A stretch of 64,000 nucleotides of DNA from Gongronella butleri (lineage: Eukaryota > Mucoromycota > Mucoromycetes > Mucorales > Cunninghamellaceae): assembly GCA_025201375.1 (NCBI GenBank), contig JAIWZP010000082.1, positions 1-64,000 of the forward strand. The letters run 5' to 3'. The first letter of the stretch is position 1. Each line of letters begins with the position of its first letter. Below the pieces are notes generated by a model, which was not told the DNA's origin, made no database searches, and saw nothing but the letters and a program-made list of their open reading frames with translations. A program made the translations under genes and the position numbers. Positions 10,870 through 23,791 of this stretch are shown piece after piece.

Positions 10870-11561
10870 AGTGCTTCAGTGACAGAGGGGGTGGGATGGA
10901 TACAAACAACAGGAGGAACAATAAAACACGACCAAAACAAATGGAACGAGAGGGGATCTTGCAGGGTCAGCCACACAGAGTCTGAGGAATTGAGCAACAG
11001 AAGAGATGCAAAGGAACAGAGAGAGCAATCGATACAAACGGGGGCCTCAAGCCAACACAAAAAAGATGGAGGGCAAAGATGCGTGGAAAAGCGAAAAAAA
11101 TAGGAAAGCAAGAAGAAAAGAAAAAGAAAAAAAAAGGTGAGAGCCCAAAAAGATAGAGGGCCGAATTGCCATTGGTCGGCCGCCCAATTCAAATCCGACC
11201 TTTTTATACTCTCATACTCATTTACAAATGGCCGCAAATCATGCATCCCCTTCTCGTTCCATTATTTTGCGCTTTTTATAATGAGAATTGATCTGACGCG
11301 CATCCACGAAACGCGTGCCTCGCGTGATCCCCTCCCCCCACGCTCTCTCCTGCCATTGCTCAGCCTTTTTTTTTTTTTTTTGCCCCTTCCTTTCCTTGCC
11401 ATCCTCATGTCTTCAACGGGTGACATTTTTGATTCGTGCGACATGCCAAAAATAGGCTAGCCATTTCGGAAGCCGCCCTCATGGGGCTCTCACGCGTCCT
11501 CATGCCCTGGCAGGATCAAAAAAAAAAAAAGGCACAAAAAGAAAATGCAATTCATTTTCAT
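10870..11561. other. Promoter-side spacer between two minus-strand genes
   Basis: This holds the upstream region of the PWWP gene and the 3' flank of the glycerate-kinase-like gene. It is A/G-rich up to 11140 and T/C-rich afterwards. No conserved frame or RNA gene was recognised. Confidence 0.4.
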
Positions 11562-12650
11562 TTACGATTGAAGGGTGTTTTGTCGCTTTTGGAACAGAAT
11601 CCAGCCGATCCAGCCGACAGTGCAGGTGGTCAGGACGTAGAGCGACGGGCGCAGCCAGCGCGCCGCTGTGTTGGATGGTGTGACGGGGGCGGATCGCTTG
11701 GGTGGGAAGATGGGCGTGGTGGCAATGACATTTCTGTCCTTGTCGAGCATAAAGCGCAAATGTCTGGCGAATTGATTGTTGTCGTAATGATGATCGCGGC
11801 GGTGCCAGCCCTCGTAGGGGTCCACACGGGAGAGATGATCGGGGACGCCGAAAAAGCCGTGGTTTTCGAGACGTGGCAGGTACATTTGATAAGCAGGCAT
11901 ATATGTGTCGACAAAGGCATGCACGGCTTCATCGGATAGGCCATCGACGCCGCGTGTTTTCTTCATGTAATGCTCCTGTTCCAGGCGCCATTGGTACACG
12001 TGGTCGAGGCTAGTGGGTGCCAGATGGAGGCAAATATCGATTGCAGGGTAAAGGTCTGTTTGGTATTGACCAAGGAGATGATTGATGGCCATCAGGTCTT
12101 CGAGCGCGTAACGTTGCAGCAAAGGTGACGCGGCACGCGCGACACGCACTTCGTCGGCCGTCAATGCCTTGAAACCAAGCGACCATCCCTCAAATAGCAA
12201 AATATCCAATCCATCGGCGATGACAGGCCATTGATCGCGCGGCAACCGATCCCCGCGACCGCTATGCAGCGATTTGTCATAAACGGGCAGCGCCGTGGGC
12301 TTGCCCTTGAGCAAACTGGCAAAAGTGGTCCGCGCAAGGCCAAGGTCGTGGGATCCGGGCTGGCCGCGCTGCTGAAGAAGCGGATTCTGCTTGTGCCGAT
12401 CGGCAAGCCGTTGTTGGTCGACACGCGTCAGGTATAAATCATCGAGCGACAACGACGCTACGCGATACCCGGCCTCTTGTAGCTTGAGCACAAGCGTCGC
12501 GCACAACGTCGTCTTGCCACTGCCCTGGCAACCCGAAACACCCACCACAAGCGGCTCACGTCGCTTTTGTTTGTTGTCCTTGCTGTACAACCGATAGTGC
12601 TCCAAGATGAAATCCAGTGCGGCCTTGGTCTGCGGCAGCTTCGTCGCCAT
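11562..12650 (-). CDS. D-glycerate 3-kinase-like P-loop kinase with C-terminal membrane anchor
   Basis: A single-exon frame of 362 residues starts MATKLPQTKAALDFI at 12650. The first ATG after an in-frame T-rich leader was chosen because homology begins there. Walker A is GVSGCQGSGKTT (~residues 38-49). SLSLDDLYLTR, GQPGSHDLGLA and ILLFEGWSLGF match the YGR205W/Tda10 and plant glycerate kinase group of P-loop kinases, in which the DDxYL and EGW motifs form the acceptor site. The C-terminal ~60 residues are extra: a linker PIFPPKRSAPVTPSNTAARW followed by a hydrophobic segment (LYVLTTCTVGWIGWILF) and basic QKRQN, the layout of a tail-anchored protein. The substrate is not proven from sequence; the family phosphorylates glycerate or is simply ATP-binding in yeast. 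It is divergent from MPDU1 with a 225-bp shared promoter. Confidence 0.85.
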   Translation of the reverse strand: MATKLPQTKAALDFILEHYRLYSKDNKQKRREPLVVGVSGCQGSGKTTLCATLVLKLQEAGYRVASLSLDDLYLTRVDQQRLADRHKQNPLLQQRGQPGSHDLGLARTTFASLLKGKPTALPVYDKSLHSGRGDRLPRDQWPVIADGLDILLFEGWSLGFKALTADEVRVARAASPLLQRYALEDLMAINHLLGQYQTDLYPAIDICLHLAPTSLDHVYQWRLEQEHYMKKTRGVDGLSDEAVHAFVDTYMPAYQMYLPRLENHGFFGVPDHLSRVDPYEGWHRRDHHYDNNQFARHLRFMLDKDRNVIATTPIFPPKRSAPVTPSNTAARWLRPSLYVLTTCTVGWIGWILFQKRQNTLQS

Positions 12651-12875
12651 ATGCAAAAATTTAAGGGAAAAAAAAAGTCGAGAAGAAGAACAAAGGGAAA
12701 AATAAAAGCGACAAAGAGCCGAAAAGTCAAAAAAAAAAAAGGGCGGGGGAATTGAATCACCGATTCCTTTTTTGGCCAATACGTGGCAACATAAAAAAGG
12801 CGGGTCCAAGACACGCTTTTTTTTCATTTTTCATTTTTTTGTTGTTTCTTTTTCATTTTTTTTCTTTTTACCACG

Positions 12876-13607
12876 ATGCAGCTGCCCGACTTTATTCGCG
12901 TGCCAGCAACGAGTTTGATTGGCGAGACGTGCTACGTATCTCTTGTGGAGAAGCTGCAATACCAAGATGTGGACTGTCTCAAGTACACTGTGTCCAAGGG
13001 CCTTGGTCTGGGTATTGTTGTTGGCGGGTCGATTGTCAAGGTGCCGCAGATTATGACGATTGTGTCTCACGGGTCTGCGCAAGGCCTGTCGCTTCTATCC
13101 TATGTGATTGAGACGCTTGCTTACACGATCACGCTTGCATACAATATGCGCCAGCACAATCCATTCAGCACGTTTGGCGAGATCATGTTCATCACGTTGC
13201 AGAATCTGATCATTGCCGGCCTGATCCTCGCGTACGGCAAGCAGGCCTGGAAGGCGATCCCGTTGTATTTGACGCTTGGTGGCGTGTTTTATGCGCTGCA
13301 GGATACGCATCTCGTGCCATGGACACTCGTGCAATCGTGCTACGCGGCCACCATTCCCCTCAGTCTCGCCAGCAAGGTGCCGCAAATCCTCTCCAACTGG
13401 CGCAATGGCTCCACCGGCCAATTGTCCGTCTTCACTGTCATGAATTACTTCCTCGGCAGTGCCGCTCGCGTCTTCACCACCTGGACGGAGCTCAATGACC
13501 CCCTCATGCTCTGGGGCAACCTCCTCGCCTCATCGCTCAACCTTATCCTCGTCCTGCAGGTGTTTGCCTACTGGGGTAGCGCGCCCGTCAAGCAAAAGAC
13601 CGCCTAA
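12876..13607 (+). CDS. MPDU1: Mannose-P-dolichol utilization defect 1 homologue (PQ-loop)
   Basis: An intronless frame of 243 residues contains two PQ-loop repeats: GSIVKVPQIMTIVSHGSAQG (~residues 51-70) and SKVPQILSNWRNGSTGQLS (~residues 166-184), each within paired hydrophobic helices, giving a seven-helix layout. Length and the LSxxSYxxET and NYFLGSAARVFTT motifs match the MPDU1/Lec35 family. These ER membrane proteins are needed to use dolichol-phosphate mannose and glucose in N-glycan and GPI-anchor synthesis. Ascomycete yeasts lack the gene, while animals and several early-diverging lineages keep it. It is divergent from the glycerate-kinase-like gene. T-rich DNA precedes the ATG. Confidence 0.93.
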   Translation: MQLPDFIRVPATSLIGETCYVSLVEKLQYQDVDCLKYTVSKGLGLGIVVGGSIVKVPQIMTIVSHGSAQGLSLLSYVIETLAYTITLAYNMRQHNPFSTFGEIMFITLQNLIIAGLILAYGKQAWKAIPLYLTLGGVFYALQDTHLVPWTLVQSCYAATIPLSLASKVPQILSNWRNGSTGQLSVFTVMNYFLGSAARVFTTWTELNDPLMLWGNLLASSLNLILVLQVFAYWGSAPVKQKTA

Positions 13608-14013
13608 AAAATTTTTAAAAAAAAGAAAACACAAAAGTGCGACGTTTTTTTTTTACCCATGGACCAACACCTTTTACATTGTTACTGGATCTCTGACTTG
13701 TGCACCACTTCATTCCCCCTTGTTTCCCTTATGATCCCGTGATTTGAAAAAAAGATCAAAAAAAGCAATAAAAAAAACGCGACGCGACGCGACGCGCTCC
13801 CTGATTTGACATCTCCTCCATTCTCGTGTTCTTTGATCTCATTTTCACAGAGTCGTGTGTCCTCAATGCCTCGCCGCAACACGGTCTCTCTTCTAAAAAC
13901 TGACGCGACTCGCTTTTGTTCTTTTTTTTTCTCTTTCTCTTTTTCTTTCTCTTTTTCTTTTTTTTTTTTTTTGGCAATGATTTTCCGATGCATCTCTTTT
14001 TTTTCTATTTATT
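13608..14013. other. Convergent 3' spacer with GACGC repeat
   Basis: The spacer lies between the ends of MPDU1 and the minus-strand CD2BP2-like gene. It contains a short (GACGC)n run near 13777-13798 and long T/C tracts near 13920-13975. AATAAAAAAAA near 13767 is a possible polyadenylation signal. No gene is supported. Confidence 0.4.
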
Positions 14014-15003
14014 TTATCGGCGGTGACTGGACGTGGGGACCCAATTCTCCGGGACGAGATCGCGCGCGCGCAGGTGGCGGACCATGAGCTCGTAGGTATC
14101 ATCGTAGACTTGGTAGTGGCCCAAAGCCAGGAGTTGGTTGGCGATCTCGGTAATGGCCTCGACGTTTTGTTTCCTCCGTTCCTCTTCCTCGGGGGTCAGC
14201 GTCTTATTGCTTGCGATTTGGGGCTTGTTTTTGTTCTTTTTCGCTTCCAATTTCTGCTTCCACAGCGGCACCTTTTTGCCCTCGCCCTGCTTGGTCAGCG
14301 CCTCGCGGACAGACTCGCCCGGCAACATGTATTCGAGAATGGCGCGGTAGCAATCGGCCTGTGTCTGCGGCAACGCGGCTTGCCGCAGCGCCTCCTTGTC
14401 CGCCTCCTCTTGATTCTTTTTGCGCTGTGCTTCCTTGGCCTTGGCCATGTCCTTTTTCGAGATGCCGGCCATCCATTGGTCATGGAACGCCTGCGGATCC
14501 TTGCTGTTGCGCACGTAATTGCCTTGTTGATCAAAGCTGCCTTCCTCCATCTCCTGACGCATGTGAAACGCCGAAATAGCCACTTTGTCTTGATTGTCCT
14601 CCTCGTCAGATTCGATATCACGCGATGTCATCTCCTGGCCCTCCACATCCTGCACCGTCAGCTTCTTGGACTTGGCCTTGGGCTCTGGGGCCTTGGCTTC
14701 GGCTGACGCAAACATGTCCATATCGTCGTCGTCGTCATTGTCATCTTTTTTGTTGCTCGGCGCGTCGCCCTCGGCCTCCTCGCGCTCCGACTCGCTGCTG
14801 AACCCAACTTGCTCGTCATCGCTCGCGTAAACATCCTTGACCGCGCCGCGTCGCTGCTTGGCAAACTCGAGATCGTCATCGTCATCGATATCATCCGCGC
14901 TGTCAAGCTCGGGCGACCGCCTACGCGACCGCTTCGCCTTGATGCTGCTTGCGCGCTCAGCAAAAGGATCGAAATCCGCTTTCACTCGCTTGTGTCCAGC
15001 CAT
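14014..15003 (-). CDS. CD2BP2/Lin1-like U5 snRNP protein lacking the GYF domain
   Basis: A single-exon frame of 329 residues starts MAGHKRVKADFDPFAERASS. An acidic N-terminal half (DSADDIDDDDDLEFAKQRRG, then SESEREEAEGD) is followed by a diagnostic segment, FHMRQEMEEGSFDQQGNYVR, which matches CD2BP2/Snu40/Lin1 proteins of the U5 snRNP. The DCYRAILEYMLPGESVREAL and PEEEERRKQNVEAITEIANQ blocks also fit, as does the following TYELMVRHL region. In human CD2BP2 and yeast Lin1 a GYF domain follows this point. Here the frame stops after PENWVPTSSHRR, with no GYF sequence. No intron that would restore one was seen in the 406 bp to the next gene. The role is probably U5 snRNP or tri-snRNP assembly. 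Confidence 0.8.
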   Translation of the reverse strand: MAGHKRVKADFDPFAERASSIKAKRSRRRSPELDSADDIDDDDDLEFAKQRRGAVKDVYASDDEQVGFSSESEREEAEGDAPSNKKDDNDDDDDMDMFASAEAKAPEPKAKSKKLTVQDVEGQEMTSRDIESDEEDNQDKVAISAFHMRQEMEEGSFDQQGNYVRNSKDPQAFHDQWMAGISKKDMAKAKEAQRKKNQEEADKEALRQAALPQTQADCYRAILEYMLPGESVREALTKQGEGKKVPLWKQKLEAKKNKNKPQIASNKTLTPEEEERRKQNVEAITEIANQLLALGHYQVYDDTYELMVRHLRARDLVPENWVPTSSHRR

Positions 15004-17072
15004 GCCCAGCAAAAAAAGAGAAAATTGGAGAAAGAAAACGACAAGGCTTTTTGGGCGCGGCGACCGCCCGCTTTTGCTTGATATATTTAAATCCCCGACG
15101 ATCGCCGGCCAATGGGAAACGACTGCGGCAGGTGACCTTATTTTACACGAAATGATGCGTAAAAATGTAAAATCGCATTAATTCATGATTGTTAGCGTTC
15201 CAATGATCCTATCTCTGTCAAATTTAAGCCTAAACTTGCTCACTATTGTTAAAATCGCCACAAAAAGTTTGGCGCATTAAACGCAGTTATTGAGGAAGAA
15301 ATGGTCCGAAAAACCAAAGATTAAGAGTGCACCTCTAGCAGATGTTAATGAAAATCGACATCAACTCCAAAAAAATTCATAAATTGTAAAGCTCTTTGCT
15401 TCGACCCCCGATTAATATAAATTTGGGACCATTGAGATCTGTTTGTCCAGCGTTGCTCTTTGAATCGCCACGTTTATTGAAAAATTGACTGCGACCGGCC
15501 AACCAGGCGCTGTAGCGCCGCGAAAACACATCGCATCGTGAAATAGCAAGCTGAATACCTGGGGTAGAACTTGATATGCAATTGTCAAAAGCCATGGCGA
15601 GCCGCGGTACATGCAAATCAAAAAGTGAGCTGCTTTGAGCGTCCGAGAAGAAATCGAAAAAGAGTCCTCAGAATTCCACCAAACTCACTGACAAGTAACT
15701 TTTTCTAGAGAAACCGACGAAAACGTCAAAAATGAGTGCGATCCATCTGCCCGTTACCGAGCAATCAGGAGTTTTGGTTAAAACTTCAAGTGTAATTTGC
15801 ACAGGAAAAACGCGCTTATAGATCTCCGCTGACGCGTCTACTAGCAAGAGAGACGCAAGGTGCATGGAGTTGATTAAAAGCAGACGCGTGTAGCTCGACA
15901 ACTGACGCGGTTTTTCACGCGTCGAAAATTGTCTATGATTGTGAAATTGTGTCAAAAATGCCAAAACGCCACTTTTTTTCATTGATCACCAATGCCCATG
16001 TACGCAACGTGCCTTGCTATTTCTGATAATATAATTTTCAAGGCGCTCCATCCAATCCTCGTTCAGTTTGCCTTGTGGCGAAAAATCGCTGCTTTTCACG
16101 CTTTACGCGACAACCAGTCCATGGATCCTTGCTTTTTATCGCATTTCTATCGGCGAATGAGAAGCATCTACCATGTGTATGAATGGCGTAGCGATCTGAG
16201 GACCTTGATTTGGCTAGTTTGAAATGCTCGACTGTACGGTACTGTTATGTCCAGAAGCTCAGAGGCCGATTTTAAGTATCTTTCAGTGATAATACAATAG
16301 AACCTTTTATCAAAGATACAACGAGGTGGGAGAGCTAGAACTGAGGTAGAACGAGAGAGAGAGAAAAGAGAGAGAAACGATGATATCAAGCTATTATATG
16401 CAAAAGAAGGTTCACACACGCGACAAATGCTAAGATAACAATGTAAATAAAGAGGCATAGAACTAAGAGGGACGAAACAAGACGTTCACATCAATCATGC
16501 GGACAAAAGGGCAAAAAAGAACAAAATATTCTCACACCACAACATGTACCCCTTGGCAAAATCGCAATTTTTGAAATCCACCATTGCTCGGCATCCAACG
16601 ATCGCAATGCCATATGAGTAGGCTCATTTGAACGAGGAAGCCTGGAAATACTCTTCAAAAGAACAAATGGTCTTGCAGATATTGAATTCACTGAGAAGTG
16701 ACCCAAAGACGATAAAATTGCTCTGATTGTCATTTTTTCCACAACCACCTGGTTTATTCTCGTTTTTTTTTTTCTTGCGAGGAGGGCGACTAGCAGTGGG
16801 GTCAAATCGTAGGCTACGAGTTTGCCGCCAGTCAGCCAACGCATTATCGTGAAGATCATGAAAAATGCCAATTGCGCAAAGTCGACATGTTTGTGGTTAA
16901 TATCGCTGTCAAACTTTTGGAAAAGTGGTCTCTCGTTGACACTAAAAGCAATTCAGTACGCTGCTGGGCGTGAAAGAAAAAAAATGAGGAAGTGGAAGGA
17001 GCAATATTTATAGAAAAAAGGGGCAACTTCTTTCATTTTTGTTCTATTTTTTTTTCTCTTTGCTTCTTCATT
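15004..17072. repeat. Gene-free region with dispersed repeat family B, copy 1
   Basis: AT-rich DNA with stop codons in all frames. The part from about 15640 to 16860 matches 32150-32850 in order. Shared blocks include TGACGCGGTTTWTCACGCGTC-type sequence near 15903 and 32413, and GAAAAACGC with a TTTCAAGYGTGAATTGCAC-like block. Near 16170 and 32680 both copies carry ACCATGTG followed by ATGAATGGCGTRGCGATC. GGCTCATTTGAA near 16620 has its partner at 32820. An AGAGAGAG-rich tract lies near 16350. No coding potential was seen, so this is probably a decayed transposable element. The final ~200 bp are the 3' flank of DHX35. Confidence 0.65.
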
Positions 17073-19838
<2,766 letters not shown>

Positions 19839-20688
19839 TATAAAAAGGTGTTTTGCAGCAAAAAAAAAAAAAAAAAAGCAAGAACGAGCAAGAAAGAAAG
19901 AAAAAGAAAAGAGGGGCAGGCGGACCATCAAAAAGTACCAAAAAGGCACCGCAGCGCAATACATTTTGACACACATAAATTGCCCTTTGACTCGTATAAT
20001 CGGCTCTTTGCTGCTCTCATACGCATCGCACATGGGTCACAATGACCTCAAATGAAAGCTGACGAACCGCGCATCTTGTGCATAGACTTTGATCGATAGG
20101 AAAAGCCATTGGACAAAGTATGACGGGCTAATCTGCAATTTCTTCGTTTTTTTCCTCAATTTGTCTACGATTTCAATGGATGGGCGCGACCAATGGTTGG
20201 AAAAAAAGTACACGGCTAGCTGCATTCAAGGAGAATAGCCTTTCATCCATGATGGACAAATCAACAAGCTCACAAACTAACATCAAAGCGAAAGATTAGA
20301 AAAATGGGCAAAATCTTGGGAAAGCATTGTCTGGAACTGGGAATGCAAGACCTGGTTTAAAAGAGAATAGTACAGAGGACCACAGAAGCATCGTCTTTAA
20401 AGCCAAAATCAAAGAAAAAGGCGCATTTTCGCGAATTTCCTGATTTTCGTGGATTTCAAGCAATGCTGTCGAGTCTGCTCAGCGGCCTTCTAGGGATCAA
20501 TGGCGAGGCGGGAATCCGTTCAAGCGAATGGGAAAGAAAAATGCACGTTCAGACGTGCAAAATCGCCATCAAGGCCTTCATTTTTTTTTTTTTAAATACA
20601 CGCTTTTTTATTTTTCAAGACAAATGGAAGGGTGGATGTTGTGTGTTGGATACGGGCGGGATGTTTCAAAAAGAAAAGGTGATCTTTT
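19839..20688. other. Spacer between DHX35 and uL14 genes
   Basis: This is the upstream region of DHX35 and the 3' flank of the uL14 gene. It is A-rich just upstream of DHX35 and holds CTGATTTTCGTGGATTTC-type AT-rich DNA further on. No conserved frame was recognised. Confidence 0.4.
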
Positions 20689-21399
20689 TTACACGACGGT
20701 ACCGGCGGACGAGGCGATACGGGGCCACAAGTCAGCGCACTCCTTGGCAACGGGGCCAGTGATGGCGGAGCCCTTCATTTCACCCTTGGGGTTGACAATG
20801 ACACCGGCGTTGTCTTCAAAGTACAAGAAGACACCGTCGCGACGGCGCCAGGCCTTGCGTTGACGAACAACGACAGCGGGCATGACTAGGAAAAATCAAG
20901 AAAAGCAAGCAAAAAAAACGAGAAAATGAGCCTATTGTCGCTAGATTTCGAGGCCCAATGGATTGCTTACCCTTCTTGCGCAATTCGGGCTTGCCCTTCT
21001 TGACGGAAGCGACGACCATGTCACCGGCACCAGCGGCAGGGAGACGGTTAAGACGACCCTTGATGTTGCGGACAGCAATAACGTACAAGTTCTTGGCGCC
21101 AGAGTTGTCAGCGCAGTTCATCACGGCACCGACGGGCAAACCGAGAGTCATACGATACTTGGTACCAGAAATGCTAACTAAAAAGGGTGACAACAAGAAC
21201 AACTCGTCAGATCTCCTTGTAAAAGAAAAAGAAAACCGAAAATATCCATCCATCCATCCATCCATCAACGTCGCATCCATCCATCGTCAAGATCAATGGT
21301 ATCCGGCGATATGGCGAGTAGAACAATGGTATCATTGTCGAATATCATGTCTAGGCAATGAATTCGCATCGTAGAGGGTCGTCGTTTACCTTTAGGCAT
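20689..21399 (-). CDS. RPL23: 60S ribosomal protein uL14 (RPL23), three exons
   Basis: Exons 21399-21390, 21177-20971 and 20885-20689 join to a 137-residue protein starting [20 protein letters not shown]. The first exon is only 10 nt. Characteristic uL14 segments are [37 protein letters not shown] and [20 protein letters not shown], then [17 protein letters not shown]. uL14 sits at the subunit interface of the large ribosomal subunit and contacts 25S/28S rRNA. Introns of about 212 and 85 bp follow the GT-AG rule. The early small exon is typical of fungal ribosomal protein genes, whose first introns are often regulatory. It is divergent from the coiled-coil gene starting at 21615. Confidence 0.98.
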
Positions 21400-21614
21400 C
21401 TTGAAAGGATGAAGGAAAGAGGAAGAAAAGAAGAGCACGCCAACAACAGCGACAAACAAAAATAAAGTCCAGCCAGTGAGACGGAGCGGCGGAGATACAA
21501 TTCGGAAAGTCTTTTGTGCCCCCTCAAAAAAAAAAAGTGATCGCGTCCTTTCAATCGCCTTTTTTTTTTTTTCCTGCTCTTGCTCTCGTTCTTTTTTTTT
21601 TTCGACATCCCTTT

Positions 21615-23130
21615 ATGGCTTCCGTTGACGCTGACGCTGTGCATAGGCTGATACAGTGCGTTTAATAAGCAAAACATGGCACGCAGCAGGGAATTTACGT
21701 GTTTTTTTATTGTATTTAGGGAGCTCCGGAAGTCCACGTCGCAGCCTCTGAATATCGAGCGCTGGGAAAAGGCGTACCAGCCGCAGATGGGTCTGACACC
21801 AGAGGGTGGCGCGGACGACGCGGCTATGGACCTGCCACTGCACCCAAAATTGCTGGAACTCGAGCTTAAATCGCACAAAGAGTACCTCGAACGCCTCAAA
21901 CAATACCAGCTCCAGCTCGAGCACAAGCACCTCTTTGCCAACGCCATTCTCGCGCAAGATCCCAAGCCAACAAAACACGACCTCGACGACTTTGGTATGC
22001 CATTAGGGGATCAGAGCGCGTCTGACACGCGACCGCGCGACCAAAAGCGCGTCTTTCAAGCATTAATTCATGTTTTTTGATCCATAGAGCGCAGCAATTT
22101 CGTATTACAGGAGCAATTGCTGCAGACTTATGTCGGCATTGACAAGATCAAGGCGCAGCTTGCCAGGGACATCAACAACACAACAATAGGTAGGATAAAA
22201 ACAAACGCGCATGACATTTGCGCTCATGCTGATCCCAATTCCTTTGCATTTAGAGCTCGAACAAATGAAAGCGCGGTCGGATGAAGTGTTTACCATTGTC
22301 GACGACATTGAGGAGACGGTAATGCATTGATCTCTTGGTCAATTGGTTCCCCCTCGTTCATTCTCTCTCTCTCTCTCTCTCTCTTTTATTTTTATCCGCT
22401 CATCCTCTCTTCTTCTTCTTTTTTTTTTTATATCCAGGACAAAGTGCGCGAGCGATTGCAGCAATTCTTGAAGCAGATGGAGCACACGAGAACACGTGAA
22501 GAGGCCAAAGCGATCCTAGACAAGCAGCAAAACGAATTGGCGGACGTCACGCGCACGCTCGACGAGCACAGCGAGAGGGTTGCCGAGCTGGACTTTCTCA
22601 TTGAAGACGAAGAAAACGACGTCAAGGCCCTGGAGCTCAAGCTGCACCAAATGTCGGCACGGGCAAAGCAGGCCATCGACCGCAGCGCCACAAAGGATCC
22701 ACAAATCGAGGAACCATACCGCTGGTACGGAATTGCTATCAAAAAGAACAATGGGTCTGCGGCTGACTTTTTTTTTTTTTTTAAATGAAGGTATTGCGAG
22801 ACGGCGCGCCATTTTTATACTGTTTCGGGCATTCGCAACGTCACCACCGACTATGACCACGACATCACCGTTGAATATACCACCGACGACAAGCTCACCT
22901 TTTACATGGATCGCCTCACGTCAAAAATTGCCACCATTGCTGTATGTCACCGTTTTTATTTCAATTTGAACAACAAGATGACTTATTTCTCTTTTTTTTT
23001 TTGCATTTTGAATCAGGTTTCCAACCCTAATATTGATATCTCGGATCTGCAGGTCATGGCCCGCGATCATAACGTGGATGACATTGGCTACACGGTTGTC
23101 TTGGAAGTGTTGACTCGGGTTACAAAATAA
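21615..23130 (+). CDS. Coiled-coil protein, possible kinetochore component
   Basis: Seven exons join in frame from ATG 21615: 21615-21655 (MASVDADAVHRLIQ), 21720 onward (ELRKSTSQPLNIERWEKAYQ), then ERSNFVLQEQLLQTYVGIDK, ELEQMKARSDEVFTIVDDIE and DKVRERLQQFLKQMEHTRTR. The last two are RWYCETARHFYTVSGIRNV with what follows, and VSNPNIDISDLQVMARDHNV to the stop at 23130. Residues ~40-240 are heptad-rich coiled coil. The C-terminal ~100 residues, starting RWY...VSGI and predicted as beta-alpha, recall the RWD-like end of Spc7/KNL1-type kinetochore proteins. That assignment is weak and is inference from pattern. The donor GTACGG inside RWY is followed by an intron that reads through as open frame. 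Confidence 0.55.
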
Positions 23131-23791
23131 ATAGCATTTTTCCATCGTTGTCTTGACACATCCACTTCGGTAGCGAAGCGAAAAAAGGAGCGCACTTGTA
23201 CAGTGGTGCTGGAGGAACAAAAAAAGCGCGAGAGGAAGGGCAATGAGTCAGGAACACGCAAGAAAATCGCATTTCCGAGTTCGATTGAATGCAAGCGACG
23301 ACAGCGCGCGTCAAGCTCTGTCCGCTGAGCTTAATATACAGTATGACGGATCTAACACTACACACATCAATCATTCATGTGTAAAATTGGTCCCAAAATC
23401 TTGAAAATTGTGCTTCGTGCTGCATTTTCTCAGGCGCTGACTGGCCGAATTTTTCAACCACGACAAGAACATGACACGTACCCTGGTCGTAGTGTCGTAG
23501 GGATGTATTTCAAAGATTCAATCAATCAAACACAAGCTTGAAAGTTTTTTGTCGAAAAAGTTTGGCTTAATTCAAGGTCAAACATGCTTGCATATGATAT
23601 GCAGTAGCATATTCGTCGCATCTTTGTATGATACGTTATATTGCAGTTAAAAAAAGGCACAGCGCAAAGGTGCTGGCACTTTCTTTGCATTGTCGCAAAA
23701 TTTATTCCAATGCGATCGGGTGCTATGGTGAGAGATGGTGGATACGATAAAGTATTCAATAATAGGGCATAAGAGAGGGTAACGATACAGT
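23131..23791. other. Convergent spacer, no gene seen
   Basis: AT-rich DNA between the ends of the coiled-coil gene and Rab2. It contains a few CATATGATATGCAGTAGCAT-like words resembling the TACTGTA clusters, but no supported gene or RNA. Confidence 0.4.

Noticed and set aside
15330..15430. tRNA-like B-box words (GGTTCGA-type) in several spacers
   Set aside because: No matching A box, acceptor stem or cloverleaf could be built by eye.
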